This document shows positions 27,326 to 36,589 of a DNA stretch of 64,000 bases, in pieces. Both the position numbers and the translations under genes were made by a program. The stretch is from contig MEPU01000006.1 of NCBI GenBank assembly GCA_001771815.1, positions 62,001 through 126,000 of the forward strand, written 5' to 3'. The notes beneath the pieces were generated by a model. The model was not told the origin of the DNA. It was given only the letters and a program-made list of their open reading frames with translations, and did no database searches. Source of the stretch: Bdellovibrionales bacterium RIFCSPHIGHO2_01_FULL_40_29. Its GTDB lineage: Bacteria; Bdellovibrionota; Bdellovibrionia; Bdellovibrionales; Bdellovibrionaceae. Position 1 is the first letter of the stretch, and each line of letters opens with the position of its first letter.

Positions 27326-28387
27326 ATGCCTTTGAAGGTATTATTGATAGCCGTTCTTGGCTTAACTCTTTTCTCAGGATGCCAAATTGGCTATCTTATT
27401 CGCTCCAGCTACGATCATTTATCCATGCTCTCGTCGCGAGTTCCAATCGAAAAGGCCCTTCAATCAGAAACACTCTCCTCGGAACACAAAAGAAAAATCG
27501 CAATCTCTCAAGAAGCCCGGGATTTTGCATTCAATGATTTGGGATTCAAGCGCAGCAACAATTACTCCCACTTTGTTCAGCTAGATCGCCCTTATATCAC
27601 TTATGCTGTTATGGCTGCTCACAAATGGAAGTTCGAACCCTATCATTGGGATTTTCCATTCATTGGAAAAGCTCCTTACAAAGGATACTATAACGAACTC
27701 TCCGCGAAAGAAGAAGCCTTACTCATGAAGGAAAAAGGGTTTGATGTTTATGTTCGCGGAGTTTCGGCTTATTCAACATTGGGACGACTGAATGATCCGC
27801 TACTATCGTCAATGCTTGCTTATAAAGAACATGATCTGGTGAATACCGTTATCCACGAACTTGTTCACACCCATCTTTTTATAAAAAGCAGTATTGATTT
27901 CAATGAGCGCTTAGCCGTTTTTGTTGCCGCCAAGGGCACGGAACTGTTTTATCTTAAAAAAGAAGGTCTGGATTCAGAAACTTTGAAGCTCATAAAAAAT
28001 GAAAATGAAGATGACCGTCTTTTTTCTGAATTTATCACCTCTGAGTTGATTGACCTTAAATTGTGGTATGAAAACAACTCGTTTTCGCCAAGTTTAACCG
28101 CGGAAGCTCAAGAAAAAATACGTCAAGATCGATTTCAAGAAATTCGAAATCATTTCATCAGCCAACTTGTACCAAAGTTAAAAACAAAATCATATGCTCG
28201 ATTCACTGATGGAGAAATGAACAATGCCCGACTCGGGAATTATCAAACCTATATGAAAGATCTACAAGATTTTGAAAAAGTTTTTGCTAAAAGTGGACGT
28301 CATATAGCTACTTTTTTAAAAAAGTGCGCCGAACTAAATGATACAAAAGATCCTGAACTCGAACTAAAAAAATGGGCGAATGAATAG
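27326..28387 (+). CDS. Putative lipoprotein aminopeptidase (zinc-dependent, HExxH)
   Basis: 353 residues from ATG 27326, just after the previous stop. A lipoprotein signal ends in LFSGC (Cys near residue 18). The sequence QIGYLIRSSYDHLSMLSSRVP and a HELVH motif near residue 178 match the uncharacterised 'predicted aminopeptidase' family. The His pair and a downstream Glu would bind zinc. Location: periplasmic face, lipid anchored. It may be cotranscribed with the barrel gene. Aminopeptidase activity is inferred from family naming. Confidence 0.8.
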   Translation: MPLKVLLIAVLGLTLFSGCQIGYLIRSSYDHLSMLSSRVPIEKALQSETLSSEHKRKIAISQEARDFAFNDLGFKRSNNYSHFVQLDRPYITYAVMAAHKWKFEPYHWDFPFIGKAPYKGYYNELSAKEEALLMKEKGFDVYVRGVSAYSTLGRLNDPLLSSMLAYKEHDLVNTVIHELVHTHLFIKSSIDFNERLAVFVAAKGTELFYLKKEGLDSETLKLIKNENEDDRLFSEFITSELIDLKLWYENNSFSPSLTAEAQEKIRQDRFQEIRNHFISQLVPKLKTKSYARFTDGEMNNARLGNYQTYMKDLQDFEKVFAKSGRHIATFLKKCAELNDTKDPELELKKWANE

Positions 28388-28427
28388 CTTTTGACAACTT
28401 GCACGCTTTCAGAATAGAGCTAATATC

Positions 28428-29324
28428 ATGGTAAAAAAATATGCAAATCACGCCTACAAAAGTTTAACGACTCAGCCACCCGTTACTCTGATTATTTCAT
28501 TTTATAAAAATACACGGATGCTAGATCTGGTTTTGGCTTCGTTGATAAACCAAACCTACAAAAACTTTGGTGTTATTATTTGTGATGACGGCTCACCTGC
28601 GGAAATTGTTGCTCTTGTCCACAACCAATTGGAAAATCTCTCCATTCCGTGTCAGCATCTTTGGCATGAGGATATTGGGTTTCGCAAAAATAGAATTCTT
28701 AATTGGGGAATTCAGAACACAACATCCGATTATTTAGTTTTTATTGATCAAGACTGTATTCTGCATCCGGAATTCATGCGCGAACATGTTGAAGGAAAAA
28801 AAGAAAATGGAGTCCTTTGTGGTCGACGCATCAACTTAACCCATACAGTTAGCAAACTGCTTAGCCCAAAACGAGTTGTTTCAGGTTTCATTGAGAAAAA
28901 TATTTGGTGGATCCTATTGGCTGGTTTATTCATGAAGGACAACAACGGCATCAAAGGAATTTATTATCGAAATCCCTTTCTTCGCATGTGGGCCAATCAA
29001 AAACCCCGCGGCATAGTTGGGTGTAATTTTTCACTACACCGAAAAAATTTATTGGATATCAATGGTTTTGACACCCGTTACGAAGGCGCTGGTTTTGGCG
29101 AGGATTCTGACATTGAATATCGCTTGACCTTAAATGGAGTTCGAATGATTCCTGCTTGCAATACGACGGTACAGTATCATATTTATCACCGCTTGCTGAC
29201 CCGAGCTAGTCAAAACGAAGCCCTTTTTGACTCCGTCATTCACGAGAAAAGAGCTCGAACAAATACGGGACTCTCAGAACAGCTTAATCTATCCCCAGAA
29301 TCCGACTCCGATCGATGTCACTAG
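28428..29324 (+). CDS. Family 2 glycosyltransferase
   Basis: 298 residues, GT-A fold. The N-terminal VTLIISFYKNTRMLDLVLAS and the donor-binding VIICDDGSPAEI are followed by the DxD-like FIDQDCILHPEFM near residue 105. The C-terminal GIVGCNFSLHRKNLLDINGF with GAGFGEDSDIEYRL is the acceptor/galactosyl-type motif. Probably adds sugar to LPS or another surface glycan. Its last 36 bp overlap the opposite-strand 72-residue ORF. Confidence 0.88.
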   Translation: MVKKYANHAYKSLTTQPPVTLIISFYKNTRMLDLVLASLINQTYKNFGVIICDDGSPAEIVALVHNQLENLSIPCQHLWHEDIGFRKNRILNWGIQNTTSDYLVFIDQDCILHPEFMREHVEGKKENGVLCGRRINLTHTVSKLLSPKRVVSGFIEKNIWWILLAGLFMKDNNGIKGIYYRNPFLRMWANQKPRGIVGCNFSLHRKNLLDINGFDTRYEGAGFGEDSDIEYRLTLNGVRMIPACNTTVQYHIYHRLLTRASQNEALFDSVIHEKRARTNTGLSEQLNLSPESDSDRCH

Positions 29325-29507
29325 TCTTCGTTCTAGAAATACCCTCGCCTTTGACCACTTGGTTTGTGATCTCATTTCTGTTTTTTCCACAGCAGACATA
29401 ATTTTGTCATGCAATTGGTCAAAAAATAGATCATCCATAGGAAGCTCTACGGGATCTTCTTTTTTTAATTTTTCTTTGATAAAAATTTCTTTTCTAACGG
29501 CTTTCAT
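29289..29507 (-). CDS. Small ORF after the ECF sigma gene, possible shortened anti-sigma factor
   Basis: 72 residues, starting on the sigma-factor stop with a 1-base overlap (TAATG). The N-terminus DLFFDQLHDKIMSAVEKTE looks like the start of a sigma-interacting helical domain. A basic, possibly helical tail follows and the ORF ends without a membrane segment, which the usual anti-sigma factors carry. The 3' end lies in the antisense of the glycosyltransferase gene, so the missing part may have been lost by rearrangement. An intact cytoplasmic anti-sigma protein is the alternative. Confidence 0.5.
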   Translation of the reverse strand: MKAVRKEIFIKEKLKKEDPVELPMDDLFFDQLHDKIMSAVEKTEMRSQTKWSKARVFLERRLVTSIGVGFWG

Positions 29508-30139
29508 TATTCAACCTCCACATACTTATTATTCAGCTCCATAAAAAATCCTCCCACGTCCTCAGTCCATCTTTTTAATTCATGCTGTGTTTCAAAAATT
29601 TCTTTCAGCTTCAATAGTGCATGTCTGTAGTTTGCTTTTGCAGTATCATATGGACACTCCATAATTTCAGCAATTTCGCTGAAACTCAGATCTTCATACA
29701 CTCGCAAAACCAATGCTGTTTTTTGCTTGAATGGAAGTCGGTCGACTTCTAATTGAATCATGTCACTAACCGCTGCATGCACTAACTTTCTTTCAGCCGT
29801 TGGAGCCACGCTCAATTGAACGTCATCAATATCTGAAAAATCATACCGATTCTCACGAAGCTTATTGCGAGCTGTGTTGACGGTAATTTGATACAGCCAA
29901 CTTTTAAAACTCGCTCGACCTTCAAACATATTCAGCTTCTCGTAGCTTTTGATGAATGCATCCTGCACCACATCTTGAGCCACATCCAAGTCTTTCACAA
30001 ATCTCATACTCAGCCGTAGCATACCTCTTTGATGTCGTTTCACGAGTTGTGAGAATGAAGCCCGATGACCCGCACGAACTTCTTCGACCAATTGTTGATC
30101 TGTCTTTTCAGTTAGATCTTGATTGATTTCTCTTTTCAT
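29507..30139 (-). CDS. ECF (RpoE-like) sigma factor
   Basis: 210 residues from ATG 30139 (GAGGAA upstream; a GTG two codons earlier is less well placed). Region 2 has LVKRHQRGMLRLSMRF, DLDVAQDVVQDAFIKSYEKL, and the -10 recognition segment FKSWLYQITVNTARNKLR. Region 4 has LPFKQKTALVLRVYEDLSFSE and the HTH ECPYDTAKANYRHALLKL. Family knowledge: RpoE-like sigma factors direct envelope or heat stress genes. From memory, B. bacteriovorus carries an RpoE-like sigma gene (bd0743) beside the FHA-GGDEF gene dgcB, matching this layout. A small ORF starts on its stop codon. Confidence 0.92.
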   Translation of the reverse strand: MKREINQDLTEKTDQQLVEEVRAGHRASFSQLVKRHQRGMLRLSMRFVKDLDVAQDVVQDAFIKSYEKLNMFEGRASFKSWLYQITVNTARNKLRENRYDFSDIDDVQLSVAPTAERKLVHAAVSDMIQLEVDRLPFKQKTALVLRVYEDLSFSEIAEIMECPYDTAKANYRHALLKLKEIFETQHELKRWTEDVGGFFMELNNKYVEVE

Positions 30140-30357
30140 AGACACTTCCTCAGTCTAATCTCGGTTAATAATTTTCCGTCCCCTCGCGACTTTTGTCCGG
30201 CCTTCTCCGGTATCAACTCGTCACTTGCTAAGAGTAAAAGCAATACGGAGGCCACTGGAGCATGGTCAAAATAGCACTAAATCGTTGATACTACTGAGGA
30301 ATTTAAAAAAGACTGATGCCTGACATTAAAATAATTTATACGCATAGAACTGAGAAT

Positions 30358-31029
30358 CTATGCTAGAGAGTGCAGTAAATCTTCACAGATATTTTGAATT
30401 TTATTTTGAATAAGTTGTGTAGATTGAACAAATTCAATTCCTAAGGTTTGACCACCTTTTATTTGATTTCGCTCAACATGCTTTATATGGCCACCTATGT
30501 TCAGCTCCGATCTGCGAAATATTTTAAACTGCACATGGACCAATTGATTTTTCTCATATCGTGGCAATTCTGCCATAACATGAACCTTAATACCCGATAA
30601 CGAAATTTCAATAACTCTCATTTTGGCAGATAACATTTTTTTGCTGGAATCCGAAATAAACCCACTCTGAGGCCAATAAGATGGCACATTGTAGCGCGTA
30701 CTCTTTCGTCGAATCAATTTGAAAATTGAAAATGGCCCTTGAATATAAAGACGCGAACTTTTTAAGAATATTTTCGTTTTAAAAAAAAATACTTCAGTTC
30801 CGATAGAAATTTTAAAAGTGCCCTCACCCGAATTAAAATCTGTACTCTTAGAAACTTGAATATGAAAAAGACCAGGCTCCAAAGCGGCATGTAGATCAGC
30901 TGTTACAATTTTATCAGAATCAGATAATTTGAATTTTGTTGAATATTTTTTGGTTTTTAAATTTTCAAGAAAATTTTTACTTTCTTTGAAATTCATTTCA
31001 GATAAATAATCTAAAATTTCAGAGTTCAT
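30358..31029 (-). CDS. PilZ-domain protein, YcgR-like
   Basis: 223 residues. The N-terminal ~100 residues resemble a YcgR-type domain (FHIQVSKSTDFNSGEGTFKI). The PilZ domain begins with RRKSTRYNV (RxxxR) near residue 110 and has the EISLSGIKV (D/ExSxxG variant) near 142. It ends in LGIEFV before a C-terminal helix. Its ATG overlaps the TGA of the FHA-GGDEF gene (ATGA), so a cyclase and a candidate c-di-GMP receptor are translationally coupled. The sigma factor follows after ~220 bp. Confidence 0.83.
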   Translation of the reverse strand: MNSEILDYLSEMNFKESKNFLENLKTKKYSTKFKLSDSDKIVTADLHAALEPGLFHIQVSKSTDFNSGEGTFKISIGTEVFFFKTKIFLKSSRLYIQGPFSIFKLIRRKSTRYNVPSYWPQSGFISDSSKKMLSAKMRVIEISLSGIKVHVMAELPRYEKNQLVHVQFKIFRRSELNIGGHIKHVERNQIKGGQTLGIEFVQSTQLIQNKIQNICEDLLHSLA

Positions 31030-31937
31030 GCTGCCGCAGTGACCTTGTTCCGACCATTCTGCTTGCTCGCATAAAGAGCCTTATCAGCCCGATTATAAAC
31101 CTGTTCCCAATTGTCAGTCGTTGAGCGCTCGGCAACCCCTACAGAAATTGTAATGGGAATAACTTTATCCTGAAAAATAAATGAATGCATCTGTACCGTT
31201 TGTCGAATTCGCTCAGCCACATCTTGAGCCGTTTTCAAAGGAGTCGCCTGAAGAATAATAACAAATTCTTCTCCGCCATAGCGAGCAAAGTAATCATTGG
31301 ATCGAACCAACTTATTTTGCATCAATTGGCCAAGCTCTCTGAGGACATAATCGCCACCTGGATGCCCATAAGTATCATTCACTTTTTTAAAATGATCGAT
31401 ATCAAATGTAATGACAGACATCGGCTCATTCAAGGTCTCGGCTCGCTTAATGGCCTCGGGACCCTTTTCTAAAAGAGCCCCCTTGCTATAGGCGGTCGTT
31501 AATGCATCCTTCTGAGCTTTTTCAAAAACAGTCTGATTTGAAATAGCCTCAAGGCTACCGCGCTCAAGAAATTTAAAAATAATATTACCCGCTTTAATTT
31601 GATCATTGTTCGTCAAACGTTTTGCCGTCAGGGCTGGAAGCGGTTGCCCGTTAACCATGGTTTTATTTGTTGAACCCAAATCTAGAATTGATATTTCACT
31701 TCCAACCACGACAAATTTAGCATGCGCTCGACTAATTGACACATCAGAAATATAAACATCACTTTCAATGGATCGACCAATTGTCATATCTGTTTTGGTT
31801 AGTAGCCATTGCTTGCCGACATAACCCGTTGGACCAACAAGCACAATGATTGCCGGTGGAGCCTCGTCCGCCGCGCGCAACTTTCCTTTGAAAGTCTCAC
31901 TTGATACAATACTTGTTTTATCGACAGTTTCTGCCAT
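31026..31937 (-). CDS. dgcB: FHA-GGDEF diguanylate cyclase (DgcB-like)
   Basis: 303 residues. An N-terminal FHA domain (~45-115; TIGRSIESDVYISDVSISRAH; DLGSTNKTMVNG) precedes a GGDEF domain with signature GGEEF near 221-225 and the inhibitory I-site RSND five residues before it. AAGGAA precedes the ATG. It makes c-di-GMP from two GTP and should be product-inhibited. Known from the literature: in B. bacteriovorus the FHA-GGDEF cyclase DgcB is needed for prey invasion. Architecture and the neighbouring sigma gene support orthology, though no alignment was done. Confidence 0.9.
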   Translation of the reverse strand: MAETVDKTSIVSSETFKGKLRAADEAPPAIIVLVGPTGYVGKQWLLTKTDMTIGRSIESDVYISDVSISRAHAKFVVVGSEISILDLGSTNKTMVNGQPLPALTAKRLTNNDQIKAGNIIFKFLERGSLEAISNQTVFEKAQKDALTTAYSKGALLEKGPEAIKRAETLNEPMSVITFDIDHFKKVNDTYGHPGGDYVLRELGQLMQNKLVRSNDYFARYGGEEFVIILQATPLKTAQDVAERIRQTVQMHSFIFQDKVIPITISVGVAERSTTDNWEQVYNRADKALYASKQNGRNKVTAAA

Positions 31938-32024
31938 TTATCGTTTCCTTAAGATTCAATTCTATACACCAAACATCCAAAATATTATTCATGATTACGA
32001 ACGCGCAGACAATTGGACAAACGC

Positions 32025-33128
32025 CTAGGCGACCGCAACATCTTCTTCAATTCGATGAAAACCCTTCCACTCTTTTAAGCGGCCACGAGGTCTGGTTTCT
32101 TGATCCCGATACTCTAACAGAACAAAAGTTAGTTTTGTGATTTTACCCAATGACACAACATCCAACGAGGTCAACTCAGTCCACGTCCCCGTATTAAAGT
32201 ATTCTTTCTGGTTGCCCCATTGTCGATACTCATAAACATGAGTATGTCCAAAGATCACCGTATGAATGCGATTGTCATTCAAAATCTTTTTAGCCGAAGA
32301 GCTCAGATCTGGAAAAATAGCGCTTTCTAAGGCTATCTTTAGCAAATTTTTTATATTCCAACGAAAACGTTGCTCATTCAAAAACAACACGCGGTATCCA
32401 TACTTGAATAACTCTAGGAACGCACGAATAGTCATTGATGTCTCATTTAATAATGACCAGCGAATCATTTGGCCAAAGGGGCGTACTTTATCTATATGAG
32501 GATACTTATTTTTAATTTTAAGAACAAGATCAACAAAGAAATGCGAGCCAAATGGCAAATTTAAAATGGGCTCTGGCCACCCCTGCTTAAGAAAGAATTT
32601 TTTAGGGTCCATACGGTTGGCAGCCTCATGCATATGCCCATGCTCGATATGAACACCATCAAAATAGTAAATTAAGTTTTTATACTGAAGCGCATAACCC
32701 ACAATCTGGTTGAGATAATCTCGACATCCCTGAAACATCATGCCCTGATCATGATTTCCAATAACATAAGTGATTTTTCGATTTGGCATTGATAAAAAAT
32801 CCCCCATCGCACGAAACACCTGAGGATGCCCTTTAATAACAGATTTTAAAATCTCTAAAGCAATAGATTCTGTAATGATCGTTAAAAAATGCCCGCGATA
32901 ATCCACCTGTAAGAAATTAAGAAAATCTCCATTAATGATAATTTCAACATCATATTCTCGGTAAGCTCCACTCGAATAATACTGAATAAACTCTACCAAC
33001 TTATCGGCATAATAGAATTCTTCCAACGAGTTAAGACTGCCGTTCTCAAGTTGGCGGCCTTTTCCCAAGTGAAGGTCACTTATGACAAGTTTGATTTTTT
33101 TTAAAGAGGGCTTGGATTCCTCGCTCAT
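32025..33128 (-). CDS. Calcineurin-like metallophosphoesterase
   Basis: 367 residues from ATG 33128; a TTG 4 codons upstream overlaps the previous gene. Metal-site motifs are complete: LVISDLHLGKGRQ, IINGDFLNFL, YVIGNHDQGM, IEHGHMHEA and VIFGHTHVYEYR. This resembles the UDP-2,3-diacylglucosamine hydrolase-like branch, but the chain is longer and has a central helical insert (~210-270). No signal peptide. Substrate unknown. It lies between a coiled-coil gene and the FHA-GGDEF gene, all leftward. Confidence 0.85.
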   Translation of the reverse strand: MSEESKPSLKKIKLVISDLHLGKGRQLENGSLNSLEEFYYADKLVEFIQYYSSGAYREYDVEIIINGDFLNFLQVDYRGHFLTIITESIALEILKSVIKGHPQVFRAMGDFLSMPNRKITYVIGNHDQGMMFQGCRDYLNQIVGYALQYKNLIYYFDGVHIEHGHMHEAANRMDPKKFFLKQGWPEPILNLPFGSHFFVDLVLKIKNKYPHIDKVRPFGQMIRWSLLNETSMTIRAFLELFKYGYRVLFLNEQRFRWNIKNLLKIALESAIFPDLSSSAKKILNDNRIHTVIFGHTHVYEYRQWGNQKEYFNTGTWTELTSLDVVSLGKITKLTFVLLEYRDQETRPRGRLKEWKGFHRIEEDVAVA

Positions 33129-33132
33129 ACTG

Positions 33133-34344
33133 TTAATCAACTTTTTTCAGTGCGGGTTTATTTTCTTCTTGAAGTTCTAAGTTAGCCATTGCTAAACGCA
33201 AGGCTCGCGTGGTTCGCTTAAATGAATCTTGATTCACCTCAAGAGTCTTATTCAAATCAACACACTTCTGACGGTAGCTTTCGACTTCCATCTGCAATAC
33301 ATCCATCTTTCGACGCAAATCTAAAATTTGCTCGTCCTTAGACTTGGTTAAAGCATTTTTTTCGGCCCGAATCAGCTCAAGACGATTTTCGAGTTCACGC
33401 TCACGAATTCGAATTTTTTTCATATCAAATTTTAATCGAGAATCTAAATCATCTATTTTAAGTTGAGCTTTCTGCAGCTCAACTTCCTTGCGTTGCAAAT
33501 GTCCCTTTAACAAAGCAATTTCATTCTTAAAAGATTCTTCTAAGTTCTCTTTATCATTCTTGTACTCATTCACCTGAGACGTTAACAAATCAGAGCGCTC
33601 TTTGATAATATCCGAAGCGGAAATAAGTTCTTCATTTTGAATACGAAGATTCTCATTTTCTTTTTCCAAATCAAGAATCTTTTCTTGAGCCATTCGCAAG
33701 TTCTCGGCTTGCCCGAGACTGGCTTCAGATCCGCTTCCCCAGCCAGCATAACCTTGAGAATATGCCGAACGATTTTGTCCGATTGAAATTTTAACTTTAT
33801 CTTGGTAATCATCAACAGGCTTATTGTGAAATCCTGTGACTGCCAAAGTCTTATCACCAGCATTAAAATCATCTGGCAATGCAGCTTTGTAAGGATTCCC
33901 TTTTGCATCGCTCGTGACCACAACTTGATTCGAAGTATTCGCCTGAGTTACAGCCGCATCATCACTTGCAAACAATGATTCAGATTCAGATGCGTTGATA
34001 ATGGGTTCAGGTTCTTGCTCTTTGAAGACTGATTCAGGTACTGATTTATTAGCAATTGGCTCAGCAGATTCCTCGAACTGACCCATCTCTAGTAAAGCTT
34101 TTTCAACATCTTCAATATCTATTTTTTGAGTGCTTTCAGGCAACCGAGTTGCCTCATACTCAGATTTAGTATCTAAATCGAACTGATTATCTCCATCACC
34201 CAGAAAAGACAGTTTCTCATTATCAGATGAATCCGCAGAATCCGCGATCTCGATATTTAAAATATCCTCGTCAGCATCACCAACTTCTTTTAAAAGTGAG
34301 GCCATTAGATCTTCAGCAGGATTGTTTTTCTTTGAACGAACCAT
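33133..34344 (-). CDS. Coiled-coil hypothetical protein with acidic N-terminus
   Basis: 403 residues. Residues ~1-150 are acidic and low in complexity (GDADEDILNIEIADSADSSD), and ~210-395 form a long coiled coil (LDLEKENENLRIQNEELISA pattern, many heptads with Arg/Glu/Leu). No membrane helix or signal. The layout of disordered acidic head plus long rod suggests a scaffold or polar organiser. It is the first gene of the leftward signalling block, and its stop lies 5 bp before the phosphoesterase ATG. Not recognised. Confidence 0.65.
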   Translation of the reverse strand: MVRSKKNNPAEDLMASLLKEVGDADEDILNIEIADSADSSDNEKLSFLGDGDNQFDLDTKSEYEATRLPESTQKIDIEDVEKALLEMGQFEESAEPIANKSVPESVFKEQEPEPIINASESESLFASDDAAVTQANTSNQVVVTSDAKGNPYKAALPDDFNAGDKTLAVTGFHNKPVDDYQDKVKISIGQNRSAYSQGYAGWGSGSEASLGQAENLRMAQEKILDLEKENENLRIQNEELISASDIIKERSDLLTSQVNEYKNDKENLEESFKNEIALLKGHLQRKEVELQKAQLKIDDLDSRLKFDMKKIRIRERELENRLELIRAEKNALTKSKDEQILDLRRKMDVLQMEVESYRQKCVDLNKTLEVNQDSFKRTTRALRLAMANLELQEENKPALKKVD

Positions 34345-34427
34345 GCTTATTTTATCGGTTTTGAGACACTTGAACTTAAACTTTAATTAGCAATCTAAAT
34401 GACTTAACGCCTCTCCAGACCATTGTC

Positions 34428-35339
34428 TTAAATTGAGATTGTCGCCTTAAGCTGAGTGAGATGATTTTCATAATTGATATGATCAACCCTGAGCAAGGCT
34501 TTCAGACTAAAGTCCTGAATAGTTTGACTGGATAATACAGTGCCAGCCAAAACAGCCCGCTTCAGGTCAATCCATGTTGGTCGAGCTGTGCATTGTGAAG
34601 CCAGTAAGCCAAAAAATCCACCCGCAAAACTATCTCCAGCTCCGGTTGGATCAATCACATCCTCTATAGGCAATGCTGGAACTTGAAAAAATCCATCCGT
34701 CTTTGAATACAACGTCGAACCATACTCGCCTCGCTTAACAACAACATACTGAGGCCCCATTTCTGCAACACGCTTGACTGCTGTGACCGGATTGCGTGTC
34801 TGAGTCAGCATTTTGGCCTCAGTCTCATTCATAAATACAATATCCACTTTTTTCAAAACACTGATCAGATCCTTCTGCTTTGAATCGATCCAAAAATTCA
34901 TTGTATCCATTCCAACAAATAAAGGCTCTTTGGCCTGTGATAAAACTTGTAACTGCAATACGGGATCAATATTTGCCAAGAATACAAATCGACTGTCTTT
35001 ATAGGACTCTGGCAACTCGGGATTGAATGCTGCAAACACATTCAACTCTGTCTTCAAAGTGATTGCATCACTCAAGCTCTTTTCATAAGACCCTTCCCAA
35101 TGAAAAGTTTCGCCTTTTACAGTTTGCATACCTTTAAGATCAACATTGCGGTCTAAGAGAATTTTTTTGTCCGAATCCAAATAATCTTCGCCGACAACTC
35201 CAACAACGCGAACTTTCGCAAATAAGCTTGCTGCAACAGAGAAATAATTTGCTGATCCCCCCAGGGATTTATCAGCTTTTCCTGATGGAGTTCTTACAGA
35301 ATCATACGCGAGGCTGCCCACTACTAAAACTTCTGACAT
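34428..35339 (-). CDS. PfkB-family sugar kinase
   Basis: 303 residues, ribokinase fold. N-terminal VVGSLAYDSVRTP and SLGGSANYFSVAASLF form the sugar-binding lid region, and DPTGAGDSFAGGFFGL near residue 230 is the PfkB signature 2 with the catalytic Asp. It phosphorylates a sugar or nucleoside; the substrate is unknown. Its first 38 bp overlap the 3' end of rlmN, so it is translated from the same message. Confidence 0.9.
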   Translation of the reverse strand: MSEVLVVGSLAYDSVRTPSGKADKSLGGSANYFSVAASLFAKVRVVGVVGEDYLDSDKKILLDRNVDLKGMQTVKGETFHWEGSYEKSLSDAITLKTELNVFAAFNPELPESYKDSRFVFLANIDPVLQLQVLSQAKEPLFVGMDTMNFWIDSKQKDLISVLKKVDIVFMNETEAKMLTQTRNPVTAVKRVAEMGPQYVVVKRGEYGSTLYSKTDGFFQVPALPIEDVIDPTGAGDSFAGGFFGLLASQCTARPTWIDLKRAVLAGTVLSSQTIQDFSLKALLRVDHINYENHLTQLKATISI

Positions 35340-36438
35340 TGACTCCTCCGATTTTTGAATTGGATATATCCATACTTTCTGGACGATCCACTTTGGTTGT
35401 TAACTGGCCACAGGCTGCAAAAATATCGCGCCCCATCGTTCGTCGTAACAAAACCTGAGCTCCAAGCCCCATACACTCTGTATGAAATGCTTGAACGGTC
35501 TCATCAGAAGGACGTTCAAAACCCGATCCTGGGTGTTCATTAAATGGAATTAAATTAATCTTACACGGAACATCTCTTAATAATTTTACCAACTCATGCG
35601 CATGTGAAATTTGATCTGTAATTCCTTTTAAAAGAACATATTCCATTGTGATTTTATCACCAGTTGCACGGTAATAACGTTTGCATTCATTCAACAAATC
35701 CCGCAGTGGATATTTTTTATTAATCGGCATAATTTGCGAACGAACATCATCGTTATAACCATTCAAACTAACGGCTAGACGCACTTTAGCCTCTGATACG
35801 CGATACATTTCTGGAATTAAGCCAGATGTCGATACCGTGATTTTCTTACGCGAAAGATTGACTCCCCACGGAGAATGAATCACGTCAATTGCACCAAAAA
35901 CAGCCTCAGGATTATCAAGTGGCTCACCCATCCCCATAAATACAATGTTCGACAGTTTTAATCCTTTTTGACCAATAACGTCTTGGACTTGCATAAACTG
36001 ACCAACAATTTCTGAGATCTCGAGTCTGCGTTTAAGCTTTTGCTTTCCAGTAAAGCAAAAATGACAAGCCATATTGCAACCAATTTCCGAAGACACACAT
36101 AAAGTCAATCGATCGTCAGATGGAATAACCACAGCTTCAATTGAATTCCCATCGCGAACATCAAAAAGAAACTTTTGAGTCCCATCAACACTTATCAAAT
36201 GTTTTAAAATAGGAGGCAGTTCAAATGTAATTAAATTTTTAAGCTCTGCGCGAAGATCTTTAGATAGATTCAACATCAAATCAAAATCGGTAACTCGTTG
36301 CTCATAGACCCATTTAAAAATTTGCTGGGCCCGGAACTTTTCTTTTCCATACTGTTTTAAATAGGCCTCTAAGCCCTCGAGTGTGAATGAATAAAAATTA
36401 CGAATTTGTGATGTTGATTCATTGATAGCCTCTGCCAT
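35302..36438 (-). CDS. rlmN: 23S rRNA (adenine2503-C2)-methyltransferase
   Basis: 378 residues from ATG 36438, chosen for AGAGGAG just upstream; another ATG 27 bp earlier lacks one. The radical SAM cluster Cys are in CNMACHFC near residues 116-123. GMGEPLDNPEAVFGA and SGLIPEMYR match RlmN, and the methylated Cys is in FAACGQLTTK near the C-terminus. It methylates A2503 of 23S rRNA and often A37 of some tRNAs, acting on decoding accuracy. The PfkB gene starts inside its 3' end. Confidence 0.95.
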   Translation of the reverse strand: MAEAINESTSQIRNFYSFTLEGLEAYLKQYGKEKFRAQQIFKWVYEQRVTDFDLMLNLSKDLRAELKNLITFELPPILKHLISVDGTQKFLFDVRDGNSIEAVVIPSDDRLTLCVSSEIGCNMACHFCFTGKQKLKRRLEISEIVGQFMQVQDVIGQKGLKLSNIVFMGMGEPLDNPEAVFGAIDVIHSPWGVNLSRKKITVSTSGLIPEMYRVSEAKVRLAVSLNGYNDDVRSQIMPINKKYPLRDLLNECKRYYRATGDKITMEYVLLKGITDQISHAHELVKLLRDVPCKINLIPFNEHPGSGFERPSDETVQAFHTECMGLGAQVLLRRTMGRDIFAACGQLTTKVDRPESMDISNSKIGGVNVRSFSSGQPRV

Positions 36439-36589
36439 TGGGTACTCCTCTGGGTGCAGATTCATTTCTGCTCTGCTTATAACAGCAGTTGGGTTAATTC
36501 CCTGTTTATTAAGATCTATTAGGTATATAAATTAGGGCCGAAAGTAAAGCAAAACAGAATCTAAAAAACTCCAGCTCGTTTAAATGAGG

